Assembly (NCBI GenBank): GCA_018398815.1
Contig: CM031595.1
Location: forward strand, 56,746,370-56,810,369
From: Conus ventricosus
Taxonomy: Eukaryota; Mollusca; Gastropoda; Neogastropoda; Conidae
Length of the DNA stretch: 64,000 bases
Direction of reading: 5' to 3'
The position numbers and the translations under genes are program-made. Of the stretch, positions 47,833-57,367 are shown in pieces (within the stretch, counting starts at the first letter, position 1; every line of letters begins with the position of its first letter). Below the pieces are notes generated by a model. The model searched no databases. It was given only the letters and a program-made list of their open reading frames with translations, and was not told the DNA's origin.

Positions 47833-48429
47833 ATGTCTGTTCAGGTTTACCCAAATGTGCCTACAGCGCCGCCAAAAGAAGGGATAGCAGGCAATTCTGC
47901 TGTTATAGAAACCCCTGAAGTAAAAACCTTCAGATTAACAAACATTACACAAATGCAACAAAAACTAGAGCAGGACCTTTCAAAATACAGCAAAGCCAAA
48001 CGAAGGTATTCTGCTGCCTTTAATGCTGTTACATATGTTAATACTGGGGCATCAACTATAAGCGCCCTATCAGCAGGAACGAGTGTTGGCCTCTTAGCAA
48101 CGGGCATAGGCGCACCCGCAGCTTTACCTCTAGGAGGTTTGTCTTTAGCTCTCGGTCTGTGTTCATTAGCTGTAGGTGCCGCCAGCAAAAAAATAAAAAC
48201 TAAACTCCAAAAGCACACAGCTATGGTTCAACTAATAACAGCTAAACTTAGCTCGTTCAAACTGACAATAAATAAAGCGCTTGTTGACTCAAACATCACG
48301 GATGAAGAATTTAATCGTTTACAGGCCGATTTTGATGACTACAAAAGACAAAAGTTTGATCTTCAAAGAAAGGCGGTGACAAGTTTTTCTCAACAGCCAG
48401 ACCCCGAGCAGATAAAAAGGAATGCTTAA
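47833..48429 (+). CDS. Hydrophobic/coiled-coil Polinton protein, 198 aa
   Basis: Intact frame. Residues 1-35 are Pro-rich and polar. Residues 40-70 are charged and helical (MQQKLEQDLSKYSKAKRRY). Residues about 75-118 form a long Ala/Gly/Leu-rich hydrophobic stretch with TGIGAPAALPLGGLSLALG, probably a membrane hairpin. Residues 119-198 are helical and charged. The arrangement suggests a membrane-inserting protein with flanking coiled coils. By analogy with other Polinton or adintovirus cassettes it could be a membrane-active virion component, but this is inference. It lies directly after the capsid gene and overlaps the next gene by 8 bases. One of the few unbroken genes here. Confidence 0.8.
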   Translation: MSVQVYPNVPTAPPKEGIAGNSAVIETPEVKTFRLTNITQMQQKLEQDLSKYSKAKRRYSAAFNAVTYVNTGASTISALSAGTSVGLLATGIGAPAALPLGGLSLALGLCSLAVGAASKKIKTKLQKHTAMVQLITAKLSSFKLTINKALVDSNITDEEFNRLQADFDDYKRQKFDLQRKAVTSFSQQPDPEQIKRNA

Positions 48430-48550
48430 AAAAAGTAAACGAGACATTAAACTCTGTTCTAAACAGCTCACATTAACAACACCAAAAGGTGTTTATACTT
48501 TAGTTTATGAGTCCAAGCGCAAAAAGACCGTTGATATTGATTCTGATTAA
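48422..48550 (+). CDS. Small basic protein, 42 aa
   Basis: The frame from the ATG at 48422 overlaps the end of the preceding gene in another phase. The product starts MLKKSKRDIKLCSKQLTL, contains a short beta-like VYTLVYE segment and ends in acidic residues. It is rich in lysine. It could be a nucleic-acid-condensing or adaptor peptide, but no family is recognised. The 8-base overlap and common strand support it being a real gene in the capsid-polymerase cluster. Confidence 0.5.
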   Translation: MLKKSKRDIKLCSKQLTLTTPKGVYTLVYESKRKKTVDIDSD

Positions 48551-48601
48551 GTATTTTTTTTTAATTTAAATAAATATTTTGAGTTAGAAAAGAGACTCAA
48601 C

Positions 48602-48941
48602 ATGGCTAAGATATATGAAGGACAAGACGAATTTTTTTGAAGCAATGCAAGAAAATTTATCAAGAGCACTGAATGATATTGATTTAGAAGTTATTGATCC
48701 AGGAAGCGTACGGGCAAGTGTTGCTCATGCTATTTCTCAAGTTCCGGGTAAACTAACAATAGACCCGCCAGTTAAAGTAATGTTAGCTGTTTTAATCGAC
48801 TATGTAACAATAAATGAAGAAAACCTAGAAGTCTGGGTCTCAACTAAACAGCAGACTATTCTTTCCTCTAATGACTTAACACCCGGTTGGGCAGACGAAC
48901 TGCTTACACAGTTTGACGCTGCCGCTGAAGAAGCAAAATGA
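48602..48941 (+). CDS. Unrecognised helical protein upstream of polB
   Basis: The clean frame begins at the ATG at 48615 (MKDKTNFFEAMQENLSRAL) and runs 108 codons to 48941. A second ATG at 48602 (MAKIYEGQDE) runs into the same sequence in another frame and meets it exactly at a run of seven T, so the true start may be 48602 with one extra T. The product is acidic and mostly helical, with a central segment (PPVKVMLAVLIDYVTI) that may form a hydrophobic helix. The stop overlaps the polymerase start by 4 bases (ATGA), a sign of coupled expression. The function is not recognised. Confidence 0.65.
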
Positions 48942-51900
48942 GAGGCTCTGGTTGGTCAGAGGGCGAAGTTTTAGAGATCAGATTAAAACAGTCTAAGTAT
49001 GCGCCGATTGTCGGTAAGGCTTACATTCCACTACCTCCAGCATTAGTCGCAAAAAAAGCAGTTCTAAACATAAAGAATACAGACAACAAATGTTTTGTGT
49101 GGTGTGTTCTTGCAAGGCTGCATTACGCCCGCAAAAACGCAGAGAGAGTGTCTAACTATCGCCCTTACATCAATGATCTTAACTTTAGTGGAATATCCTT
49201 TCCTGTTAGTGTAGATCAAATTGATCAGTTTGAAGAACAAAACAAACCCATAACTGTTAATGTATACACATGGGATGAGGAAACAAATTTGGTGCCAATT
49301 AAAGTGTCCAAGAACAGTCCAACAATAGGTAATCCAGACAAAAGCCATGTTGACTTACTGCTGATGCTTTCACCAGAGGGGCTGCCGCATTACACATTGA
49401 TACGCACAATGAGTAGATTATTGGCCCATACTTCAAAAATTGGGCATAAACAAGAATTCTGCAGAAAATGTTTAACAAGAATGCCATCTGTTCAAGCCGC
49501 AAGCGAACATAAGAAACATTGTATCGGCCCAGTTGACTGTAATACAGAACTAACTACGCCCCCGCCCGGATCTAAAGTTAGTTTTAAGAACTGGAAACGG
49601 CTGCAACATTCTCCATATGTTGTTTACGCAGACTTTGAATCACTCATTGTTCCTTATGAAGGGCCAGCGCCACAAAAACTTCGAAAAACAGTCTTAATGA
49701 GTAATCATCAGATTTGTTCATTTGCCTTCATTATTGTTAGGTCAGATGGCGTTCATTCAGAGCCAGAATTATATAGAGGCCCAAATGCGGCTAGAAGATT
49801 TTTACAGCGCATGCAGCAAGTGCGTAATGATTGTTCTAATAATCTGAATTTATCTGAAATCATGATGACGCCTGAAGACCAACAACAGTATGCCTCAGCC
49901 ACTCACTGTTGGATTTGTGGTTTAGAGAACTCAGTGAGAAAGCAACAGTAAGAGACCATGATCACATTAGTGGAAAGTTCAGAGGAGCGGCGCATAACAA
50001 ATGCAATCTTCAACTAAAGTTTGAACCAAAGACATGGAAGCTGCCTATCTTCTTTCATAACTTGCGAGGTTACGACTCTCATCTTATATTGCAAGCAGTA
50101 ACCAACGCCTTCAGGGTAGCATGCATTGCACAGTCATCAGAAAAGTACATGTGCTTTAATCTAAATAACATGTCTTTTTATGACTCTATGCAGCACATGA
50201 TGGGTTCATTAGAGGCACTAGCTATGTCCTTAAAGTCCTGCCCAATAACAGAAGAATATTTTGACCCAACTCTCGTTAGAAAGGGCGTTTATCCTTATGA
50301 GTACATGAACAGTTGGGAAAGGTTTGACGAAGATACACTTCCTCCTAAAGGCGCGTTCTTTTCTAGTCTTAGAGGAAAGGACATTAGTGATTCTGATTAC
50401 CAGCATGCTCAAGATGCGTGGCAGAAGTTAGAGTGTAAAACGATGGGAGACTATCATGATTCATACTTGATGGCTGATGTATGTTTGTTGGCGGACGTCT
50501 TTGAAAATTATAGAAAGACCTGCATGAAACATTATAGCCTGGATCCTGCGCATTACATTTCTGCGCCCGGGATGAGTTGGGATGCTTTCTTAAAGTTTAC
50601 TGGAGTACAGATTGATTTATTGTCTGATTTACCAATGATTCAGATGATTGAAAGCGGATTGCGTGGGGAATTAGTATGGCGTCGCATCATTACTGTAAAG
50701 CAAACAACAAATACTTGGACGACTATGATCCGAGTAAAAGGTCTAACTATCTCATGTATTTAGATGCGAACAATCTGTATGGATGGGCTATGGCGCAATC
50801 GCTTCCATTACGCAACTTTAAAATGTACACAGGCGGCGATCCGAATAATATTCAAAAGGCATTAAAGTGTTGAACAGTTTAACGCCTGATCAGCAGCGTG
50901 GCTTCATTCTAGAAGTTGACTTAGAATATCCTCATGAACTCCATGACCTCCATAATGACTATCCATTAGCAGCAGAAAGTCTAAAGATGGATCCAAGAGA
51001 ACCGCCTAAACTTGTGCCTAATCTTCGAGGCAAAAAAAATTATGTCTGTCATTACAGACTTCTACAATTTTATTTAAGGCATGGTTTGAAGTTGACAGCT
51101 GTTCATCGCATAATTGCTTTTGATCAAGAACAGTTCATGAAACCATACATCATGAAGAACACTGATCTCAGAACTAAATCCACAGATGCTTCAGAAAAAG
51201 ACTTTTTCAAGCTGATGAACAACAGCTGTTTTGGAAAGACTATGGAGAATCCGCACAAGCGTAAAGATGTCAGATTAGTCACCAAAGAGAACGAAGCAAT
51301 TAAGCTGACTTCAAAACCTAATTATCAGGACTTTAGAAGATTTCATGATCAGCTTTTTGGCATAATGATGAAAAAAAAGAAAGTCAAATTGGACAAACCT
51401 GTATTTATTGGGTTTACTGTTTTAGAATTATCAAAGCTTTTGATGTTAGAGTTTCTTTATGACTACTTTAAGCCCTCGTATCCTGAGTCCAGAGTACTTT
51501 ACACAGATACAGATAGTTTTGTTATAAATATTCCTACTGAAGATATTTATAAAGACATGGAAACCGAAGTGGCTAAAGGACATGCGGGATGGTATGATAC
51601 ATCTGATTACCCTAAAGATTCGCCTTTACATTCAATCGTTAATAAGAAGGTTTTAGGAAAGATGAAGGATGAATTATCTGGAAAGGTGATCAAGGAGTAT
51701 GTGGGGTTAAGGTCAAAAATGTACAGTATTTCGAGCCAGGAGAAAATCATTAAGAAAGCAAAGGGAATATCTCGCAGTGTTGTGCAGTCAAACATATCAC
51801 ATGACAACTACAAAGAAGCATTGTTTGGCAATAAGACTTTTCATCATGACAACGTAAAACTGCGATCTAATCTACATGAGATCAACACAACTGTTGTAAC

Positions 51901-51991
51901 AAAGAAGTCATTAGATAGAACAAACACAAAACGGGTGTTTGTTAATCCAGAGTTTTCATATGCAATCGGGCACTGGAGAACCGTAAATTAA
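48938..51991 (+). pseudogene. DNA polymerase B, protein-primed type (Polinton pPolB), three frameshifts
   Basis: This is the replicative polymerase of the element, expected to initiate on a terminal protein and copy linear DNA by strand displacement. Motifs in order: Exo I YADFES (49627), a Cys/His cluster with CWIC and HDHISG (49907-49975), Exo II FHNLRGYDSH (50056), Exo III YLMADVCLLADVF (50464), Pol motif A YLDANNLYGWAM (50758), motif B NNSCFGKTMENP (51220) and motif C YTDTDSFV (51500). Frame breaks lie near 49930, 50710 and 50865, and other regions are open. Full length is about 1015 codons, normal for the family. The start overlaps the preceding gene (ATGA at 48938). The stop abuts the convergent integrase stop with no base between. 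Confidence 0.93.
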
Positions 51992-52941
51992 TTAAAGCGG
52001 AACTGTGTCTGGTGGGATTATCTGCAGTTCTTCCTTCACAAAAGATCTTTGAGGAGCTGGTTGTTTTGTTGTGCCAGTTTCTCGTAAATAATACACGGGC
52101 GGATTCATCTTTACAATTCTTTTTATTTCGTACGGGTCAACACTCCAAACTGGATCTGTTGCCCTGATGCGAGTGTCCCCTTCTGCTTCCCCCGGTAAAT
52201 AAAGGTGCCTTACTTTCAAACCAAATGGTAATAGTTTGCCGGATGAAGACTCTCCTTCAACAACATTTATTGTTTTTCTTTTGATTGCTTGTACTGGTTT
52301 TAGTCCTTTAAATTCTTCATTATTCATTGCGCGCAAAACTGAGGGCAGTCTTCTAACCCATTCTGTGTTGCGAGAATTGTCAATCAGCTCTCTGTGATAC
52401 TGGTAGGAAAAAAGTCTTTCAGCTAACTGTTTGTTAAAGTTTTCGACTAAAGCCTGTGATCTATGAACTCCTGGAATGCCTCTTTTAATGGTAACTCTAT
52501 GTTTCAACAATAATTGATTCACTTGGCCTTTAAATTCTTTTCCATCATCGACTTGAATCATGCGAGGGAAAGTTAAGGGGCCTCGCTGGTATATCAGCTG
52601 TATGGCAACAGCAACAGCAGAAGCACTCTTTTGTGTTAATGGTTCTGCATCTTTGTACCTTGAAGCTATGTCAATGACTGTGAGTGCGTACTTAAATCTT
52701 TTTCGTCTAATCCTATCAGAGGGTAAATATAGAAGATCCATTTGATGGGTGTCGTTTGGAGTTGTATTAACAAAGTGTGGTCTCTGTATTCGTCTAGGGG
52801 CAGGTAAATAAATTTGCCAAATTGCTTGTTTAGATAACCATTCCTTTGCTGTTTGTTCACTGACACCCGCTGCTTGGCTTAGCTTTTAATTGCTGTGATG
52901 CCCTTCCAATATCCTTTGGGCGAATAATAGATTTTGTTCAT
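51992..52941 (-). pseudogene. DDE (retroviral-like) integrase of Polinton, one frameshift
   Basis: Inserts the element DNA into the host genome by strand transfer. From the ATG at 52941 the N-terminal region starts MNKIYYSPKGYWKG, then one base is missing in an A run near 52885. The frame is then open to 51992. The N-terminal helical/zinc-binding-like part ends with an Arg-rich PAPRRIQRPH segment. The catalytic core shows ALTVIDIASRY (first Asp), QVDDGKEFKG (second Asp) and ALVENFNKQLAERL (Glu). The C-terminal part includes a beta-rich SH3/chromodomain-like region with VWSVDPYEIKRIV. Length is about 316 codons, typical of Polinton integrases. Transcription converges on the polymerase gene. 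Confidence 0.93.
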
Positions 52942-52947
52942 TTTTAT

Positions 52948-53067
52948 TCAGCCAATATTATGTGCAACAAAATACACAACGGTCATCCCAACGACAATAA
53001 ACGCGATTTCTTGCATCTTTTGTTTTTCTGATGGTTGATAAAAGTCACTGAATTTTGGGGGGGGCAT
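52948..53067 (-). CDS. Small single-pass membrane protein (~39 aa)
   Basis: The minus-strand ATG at 53067 is followed by a run of eight C, and one frame beyond it reads FSDFYQPSEKQKMQEIAF and IVVGMTVVYFVAHNIG to a stop at 52948. The last 20 residues form one transmembrane segment. A one-base error in the C run is needed to join the ATG with this frame, so the exact start is uncertain. It lies 7 bases upstream of the integrase start, in the same orientation, within a run of small membrane-protein genes. No function is known to me. Confidence 0.45.
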   Translation of the reverse strand: MPPPKFSDFYQPSEKQKMQEIAFIVVGMTVVYFVAHNIG

Positions 53068-53106
53068 GTCTGGACCGGTTTGCCTGTTACTAGATAATTT
53101 ATTCTT

Positions 53107-53357
53107 TTATTGCTTGGTCAACATTTTTAAAATTGTGTAAGCTGCATGCCCCTGTTCTTTCAGGGTGTCATTAATAAAATCTAACTGCTCAAGTCTCTGC
53201 CTTTCATAGGCGTCTTGTGCAGCTGCTAGTTCCTCCATAGCTTTGTTATGTCTTTTTCTCCGCCGTCATCCCGCAGTTTACTAAATGCAAAATTACTTCC
53301 GCTAAAAGCAAGCGCATTAACCACAGCGCCGCCTATCATTATTGCGAGTGAAGCCAT
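53107..53357 (-). pseudogene. Small membrane protein with coiled-coil tail, one frameshift
   Basis: The start at 53357 gives MASLAIMIGGAVVNALAFSG, an N-terminal hydrophobic segment with a glycine pair. After a frame break near 53250, a charged helix (MEELAAAQDAYERQRLEQL) runs to a stop at 53107. Total length is about 83 codons. The combination of an N-terminal membrane helix and a Glu/Arg-rich coiled coil recurs in Polinton elements I recall. I infer a membrane-anchored accessory protein. It is co-oriented with neighbours at 52948 and 53390. Confidence 0.6.
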
Positions 53358-53389
53358 TTTTTATAAATGTATTTTTTTTTCTTACATAT

Positions 53390-53611
53390 TTATATTGTCT
53401 GGATTATTCCTTGCTTAACTAGAAAATCTTTCGTGGCAACCGAAGCTGCAATGATAGCAATCAGCTTTGCTGAATCCTCAAAGTCTAGTTTGCCAAGATC
53501 TGCTGGTTTAATTCTTAACAAGCTTTTACCAAGCATTGAGTACCCTACACTTAGCCCTCCAATAACAGCAGAATGGTATACAAGGTTAGCAACAGTTTTT
53601 TCAGTGCTCAT
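53390..53611 (-). CDS. Small conserved Polinton membrane protein, 73 aa
   Basis: An intact frame starting at 53611, MSTEKTVANLVYHSAVIGGL. Residues 10-30 are hydrophobic with paired glycines, residues 33-45 are polar (IKPADLGKLDFED), and residues 46-73 form a second hydrophobic helix ending VATKDFLVKQGIIQ. It looks like a two-helix membrane protein. I recall similar small proteins in other Polintons, without an assigned function. It is first of a minus-strand set leading to the integrase and divergent from the plus-strand gene starting at 53649, so the 37-base gap probably contains a bidirectional promoter. Confidence 0.65.
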   Translation of the reverse strand: MSTEKTVANLVYHSAVIGGLSVGYSMLGKSLLRIKPADLGKLDFEDSAKLIAIIAASVATKDFLVKQGIIQTI

Positions 53612-53648
53612 TTTTATAAAATAAAATAATTATAATTTAATAAAAAAC

Positions 53649-54123
53649 ATGAACAGTGATGATCTCCTACAGCTACAAGGCAGCCTAAACCTTCCCGAAC
53701 TTATGAATGACCAAGTTGATGATCAAGCTATTATGCCCAAAAAGGAGAGGCTGTATTCTTTGGCGGCATGTGGGAAAACAAAACAGTTCTCGGAACTGAA
53801 TTCAGCATTGAACAGATTCAACAGATGTCGCCGCAAGACATTATAAAGTATCATAACAGGTATGAAGCGCAGCTGGGGTCTAGAATGGTGAAAAGTGTGG
53901 GGCAAACGGTTTTTTAGTTTGTACACTAAACTAGTCAGTAGATTTGCTCCCATTGATTCTGAACAAGATCTTACGTATGATTTAACGCAAGATCCAGTTT
54001 TTAACAAAGTCATTAGAGTCTCTAGGCTGTGATCTATACTACAGATTTGGAACATTGTTATCGCCATTAATCATGGGATTAATAACTTTTAAATCATATA
54101 GATTTTATTTCCCTTCAAAATGA
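53649..54123 (+). pseudogene. Polinton accessory protein with C-terminal hydrophobic segment, two or three frameshifts
   Basis: Starts MNSDDLLQLQGSLNLPEL at 53649. Breaks near 53755 and 53905, and possibly 54020, shift the reading, with segments IIKYHNRYEAQLGSRMVKS and LISRFAPIDSEQDLTYDLT-like stretches between (read as VSRFAPIDSEQDL at about 53937). The end (LLSPLIMGLITFKSYRF) is hydrophobic. The stop at 54121-54123 overlaps the next ATG (ATGA), indicating coupled genes. Total is about 155 codons. The tail suggests membrane association. The role is not known. Confidence 0.55.
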
Positions 54124-54594
54124 ACGATCTGGAAAATCAGCAGAATCAGAAAACACTGAATCAGGTGGAGAAAGTAACCAAGCCAGAAAATCATCAGAAA
54201 ACACTGAACCAGGTGGAGACCATTAAAAATCCTGGGCGTGTTGAAGCAGGAAAAAAAATTAGCAGAGTGGAACAGACAAAAAAAATTAATGTTACAGCAT
54301 CATGAAAACATAACACCGCCAACGCCAGAACAAGTTGATTCAATGCCAGCTATAAAAACACCATGTGATTCAAGGGCCCCAAAGTCTTCATGGAATATTG
54401 AACTTAAAACTGTTGCCATTTTTGGCGCCATTGCTGCTGTTGGGGGCAGTTATTACGGTTATAAAATATATAACCGATGCCAACAGAAAAAAAAGCAATC
54501 AAAAAAATCTGAACCATTAAATACAGAAAGAGACAACTGCACGCCAAAACCGCCAATAACAAAGCATCATTTTGATCCATTTCAAATGGAATAA
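54120..54594 (+). pseudogene. Basic single-pass membrane protein, one frameshift
   Basis: Begins MNDLENQQNQKTLNQVEKV with a Gln/Asn/Lys-rich repeat (KTLNQVE occurs twice, near 54150 and 54201). A break near 54255, in an A8 run, leads into the longer frame with KKLAEWNRQKKLM, then a transmembrane helix TVAIFGAIAAVGGSYYGYKI (about 54409-54468), a basic QKKKQSKKS patch and a polar tail to 54594. Length is about 157 codons. The short basic GRVEAGK/LAEWNR block recurs in Polinton proteins I recall. A membrane-anchored, DNA- or partner-binding role is possible but not established. It overlaps the preceding gene by 4 bases. Confidence 0.6.
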
Positions 54595-54623
54595 TATTTT
54601 AAATTTTTTTATAAAAATAGATC

Positions 54624-54841
54624 ATGGCGTATTATAAAATGATGAAGTCAATAAATAAAGACATGGAGTCTATAAAAGACATTTCCATAGACCGAATTGT
54701 AATCAATGCGGTTGCTTCGGATGTAAAACCTTCCTTAAGATCTATGCTGAGAACGCTGAGCAAGACATCCTCAACGATGACGCGTTTTTTGAGGCGTGTG
54801 TGTACTATCTTAGACATTTACTATTTAAGATAAAAACATAG
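54624..54841 (+). pseudogene. Small terminal gene of the plus-strand cluster, one frameshift
   Basis: The ATG at 54624 gives MAYYKMMKSINKDMESIKDI. Around 54740 the better coding pattern moves to another frame (AENAEQDILNDDAFFEACVY) and ends at a TAG at 54839-54841, for about 72 codons. It is mostly helical and mixed-charge, with no membrane segment. It follows the previous gene by 29 bases. Last gene before the non-coding right arm of the element. No family recognised. Confidence 0.45.
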
Positions 54842-55035
54842 ATTGTATTTTTTTTGATAATTATAAGAACTTGGTTGTACTTAGAGGATGACTTAGTTAT
54901 GATCTTGAGGCGACTTAATCAAGAACTTAATTAAAAACTTAATCAAGAACTTATTAAGAACTTGAAGTATTAATTAAAAACTTAATTAAGAACTTGGGGT
55001 GACTTAATTAAAAACTTAATTAAGAACTTGGGGGG
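54842..55035. repeat. AT-rich direct repeats after the last Polinton gene
   Basis: Five or more copies of a 17-18 bp word around cttaattaagaactt (54910-55030), itself partly palindromic (TTAATTAA). No gene. Confidence 0.8.
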
Positions 55036-55185
55036 ACTTGGGGGGGGAGTGTGTGGTGTACACAGGGGGTGGGGGTGGGGGGAGCGTGCGTGCGTGGGGT
55101 GGGGGTGGGGGCGTGCGTGCGTGGGGTGGGGGGGGGGGACGTGCGTGCGTGGGGTGGGGGTGGGGGGACGTGCGTGCGTGGGGTA
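55036..55185. repeat. G-rich ~31-33 bp tandem array
   Basis: Four to five units built of a GGGGTGGGGGTGGGG run and a cgtgcgtgcg word. Four closely spaced G runs per unit give strong G-quadruplex potential on the plus strand. Gly/Arg-rich or Pro/His-rich frames here are repeat translation. Confidence 0.88.
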
Positions 55186-55257
55186 GGACAAAAACACACA
55201 CACACACACAAACAACAACAGCCGAAGCAGAGCAGGCGCAAATGTCATAGCAGCAAA

Positions 55258-55580
55258 CCGTACATGCATGATGTTACTATATTTAGAGCGCGTCATTTAC
55301 TATTTTTGAAACCGTACATGCATGATCGTTACTATATTTAGAGCCGCGTCATTTACTATTTTTGAAACGTACATGCATGATCGTTACTATATTTAGAGCC
55401 ACGTCATTTACTATTTTTGAAACCGTACATGCATGATCGTACTATATTTAGAGCCGCGTCATTTACATTTTTGAAACCGTACATGCATGATCGTTACTAT
55501 ATTTAGAGCCGCGTCAGAGCAGCAGATGGCTACCGATCATGCATGTTCGTTACTATATTTATGACCACGTCAGAGCAGCA
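55258..55580. repeat. Six-copy ~55-bp iteron-like array
   Basis: Units start at 55258, 55312, 55367, 55422, 55477 and 55533. Each begins ccgtacatgcatgatcgtta (with small variants), continues ctatatttagagccgcgtca and mostly ends tttactatttttgaaa. The last two differ, carrying gtcagagcagcag after the conserved part. Each contains the palindrome catgcatg. The array sits between the gene cluster and the right terminus. Confidence 0.92.
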
Positions 55581-57010
55581 AGTTGACTGCCGTATACAGC
55601 CTAACACGTGCGGGGTTTCAACTACTTCCGAATCTCCAGCCCGAGTCGTGTTTCCGTGTCGTCTGCTTTGCCGTTGTTTCACAAACACCACAAGGTGGAG
55701 AAGTTTTCTGAACTACAAGGGTAGTACACCTGTCACTGAATCTTCTCACTACACCAACACCTTCAATGGACAATACAACCCAGTCTTGCTAACGTGGCGG
55801 CCACAAGGGGAGTGACACGTAAACGACACCTGGCGCGCTGTCAACCTGAAATGAATAACCCCCCTCACCCCCACCCTCACCTGGCAAGCCCAGTCACCCG
55901 CTTTATTGATTTTTTGGTCGCTTGCCGTGCGCTGTGTGAACAAGGTCGTCGCGCCTATCTGTTACACATAGTTTTGTAGGTTGTATGACATCCGTCATTG
56001 TATATTTAAAGCATTTATATGAAGATAGTGCTAGCCACACACTACTCCTCTCCATACTGGTAGATGTACTAAGGTCTGCCTAACCCTATCTAGTTTGTTT
56101 GCCAGAACATTCGAAATCGCCATTCAGTTGCATAAGGGCACACTTAAAGGCAGATAAACTGGTTAGAATTAGAAAAGTAGAAAAGTATACACATCTTAAT
56201 ACACAGATCAGCTTGCCCCATAAACACTGAATCTGTAGTTAACAATCAATCAAGTCTAATACAAACTGAGAACATTTTTACTTGGGAGGAACAGCAAAAA
56301 TGTTTCAAATATAAGTTTTTAGCATACGAATCAGTCGTGTTTACCTCCGCCTTAAGAAATGAACGCCATGTTTTTTAAACATGGCTTTAGCTGTCTCAAG
56401 CCAGCTCCCAACAATCAACGCGTTGATGGTTTGTTTTGCTTCGGCCAACTTTCAACAATGCAGCGCCATTTATTAGATAAGGAACCATCTCATCGATAGT
56501 CAAACACGTATTAAAACTGGATTTCATCTTGTTTCATTTCCTTGAACCAACAACCCTTTAAGATAGTCGTTCATTTCCAAAGCAGTTAGTTCACTTTTTC
56601 GTTTCCAGAAAAACAATCTCTCCGGTTTCACAACATGCTTCGCCTAATTCTTTCAACAATACTCTAACATGCTGTTAAAGTAAAACTTACGGCCACGAAT
56701 GCACAAACCTGTTTTTCAGTAACGTTTAACAAAACCAACCTGCACAAAACCAGTAAATATCTTCTCACTACAACGCACACACCTTTACAGCCCCAACGCC
56801 TCCAAGTTAACTGACAATACAAACCGGTCTTGCTGACGTGGGAGTGACACGTGACAGTCTAGAGCATTCGCTAGGCCTAACGCGGCCACCTGTGTGCTGT
56901 ATTGATTTTTTGGTCGCAAAGCGGGCTGTGCGCTTTGCGACCAAAGGCTGCGAGCCGTAAATTAAGTGATCGAGTTTCAGCCCGTGTTTGCTGTCTGTGT
57001 ACAAAGTTTG
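55581..57010. other. Non-coding right arm of the Polinton with a ~1.03-kb-spaced direct repeat
   Basis: No recognised gene. Two diverged direct repeats lie at about 55748-55980 and 56765-57012. Both contain an aatacaa(a/c)c...gtcttgct...acgtgg word, gtgacacgt, attgattttttggtcgc and a final tttgtaggt. The 56000-56750 part looks unique. It may be regulatory or a decayed gene remnant. Confidence 0.6.
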
Positions 57011-57061
57011 TAGGTAAAAATTAGTCAGAAGAAGTGTGCGGATTTTATGTCATTTAATTAA

Positions 57062-57102
57062 GAAAGAGAAAGAGGGGAGAGAGTGAGTGAGTGTGTGTGT
57101 AT

Positions 57103-57138
<36 letters not shown>

Positions 57139-57232
57139 AAGAAAGAGAGAGAGAGTGTGTGTGTGTGTGTGTGTTTGTGTGCCCGCCTCTCTGTCTGTCT
57201 GTCTCTCTCTTCTCTGTCTGTCTGTCTGTCTG
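57062..57232. repeat. (GA)n, (GT)n and (CTGT)n microsatellites
   Basis: GA at 57063-57090, GT at 57091-57135 and 57155-57180, and CTGT/CT at 57188-57233. Confidence 0.93.
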
Positions 57233-57282
57233 TTAACATACTGCGAAGTAATCGGATAGCCTAGTGCGCCCGCCGTGTATAT

Positions 57283-57367
57283 GGGCGCGTTCAGTCACGG
57301 CCGCTTTTCCCTACGTTACTCTATGGGGCGTGTTCAGTCTAGGCTACTTTCTCCTACGTTCCTCTAT
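57283..57367. repeat. Two-copy 43-bp tandem repeat just inside the right TIR
   Basis: Units at about 57283-57325 and 57326-57367 share ggcg.gttcagtc and ctacgtt.ctctatg. The second unit ends exactly where the terminal inverted repeat begins. Confidence 0.75.

Noticed and set aside
47847..48218. Minus-strand 123-codon frame
   Set aside because: It is the antisense shadow of the intact 198-residue plus-strand gene.
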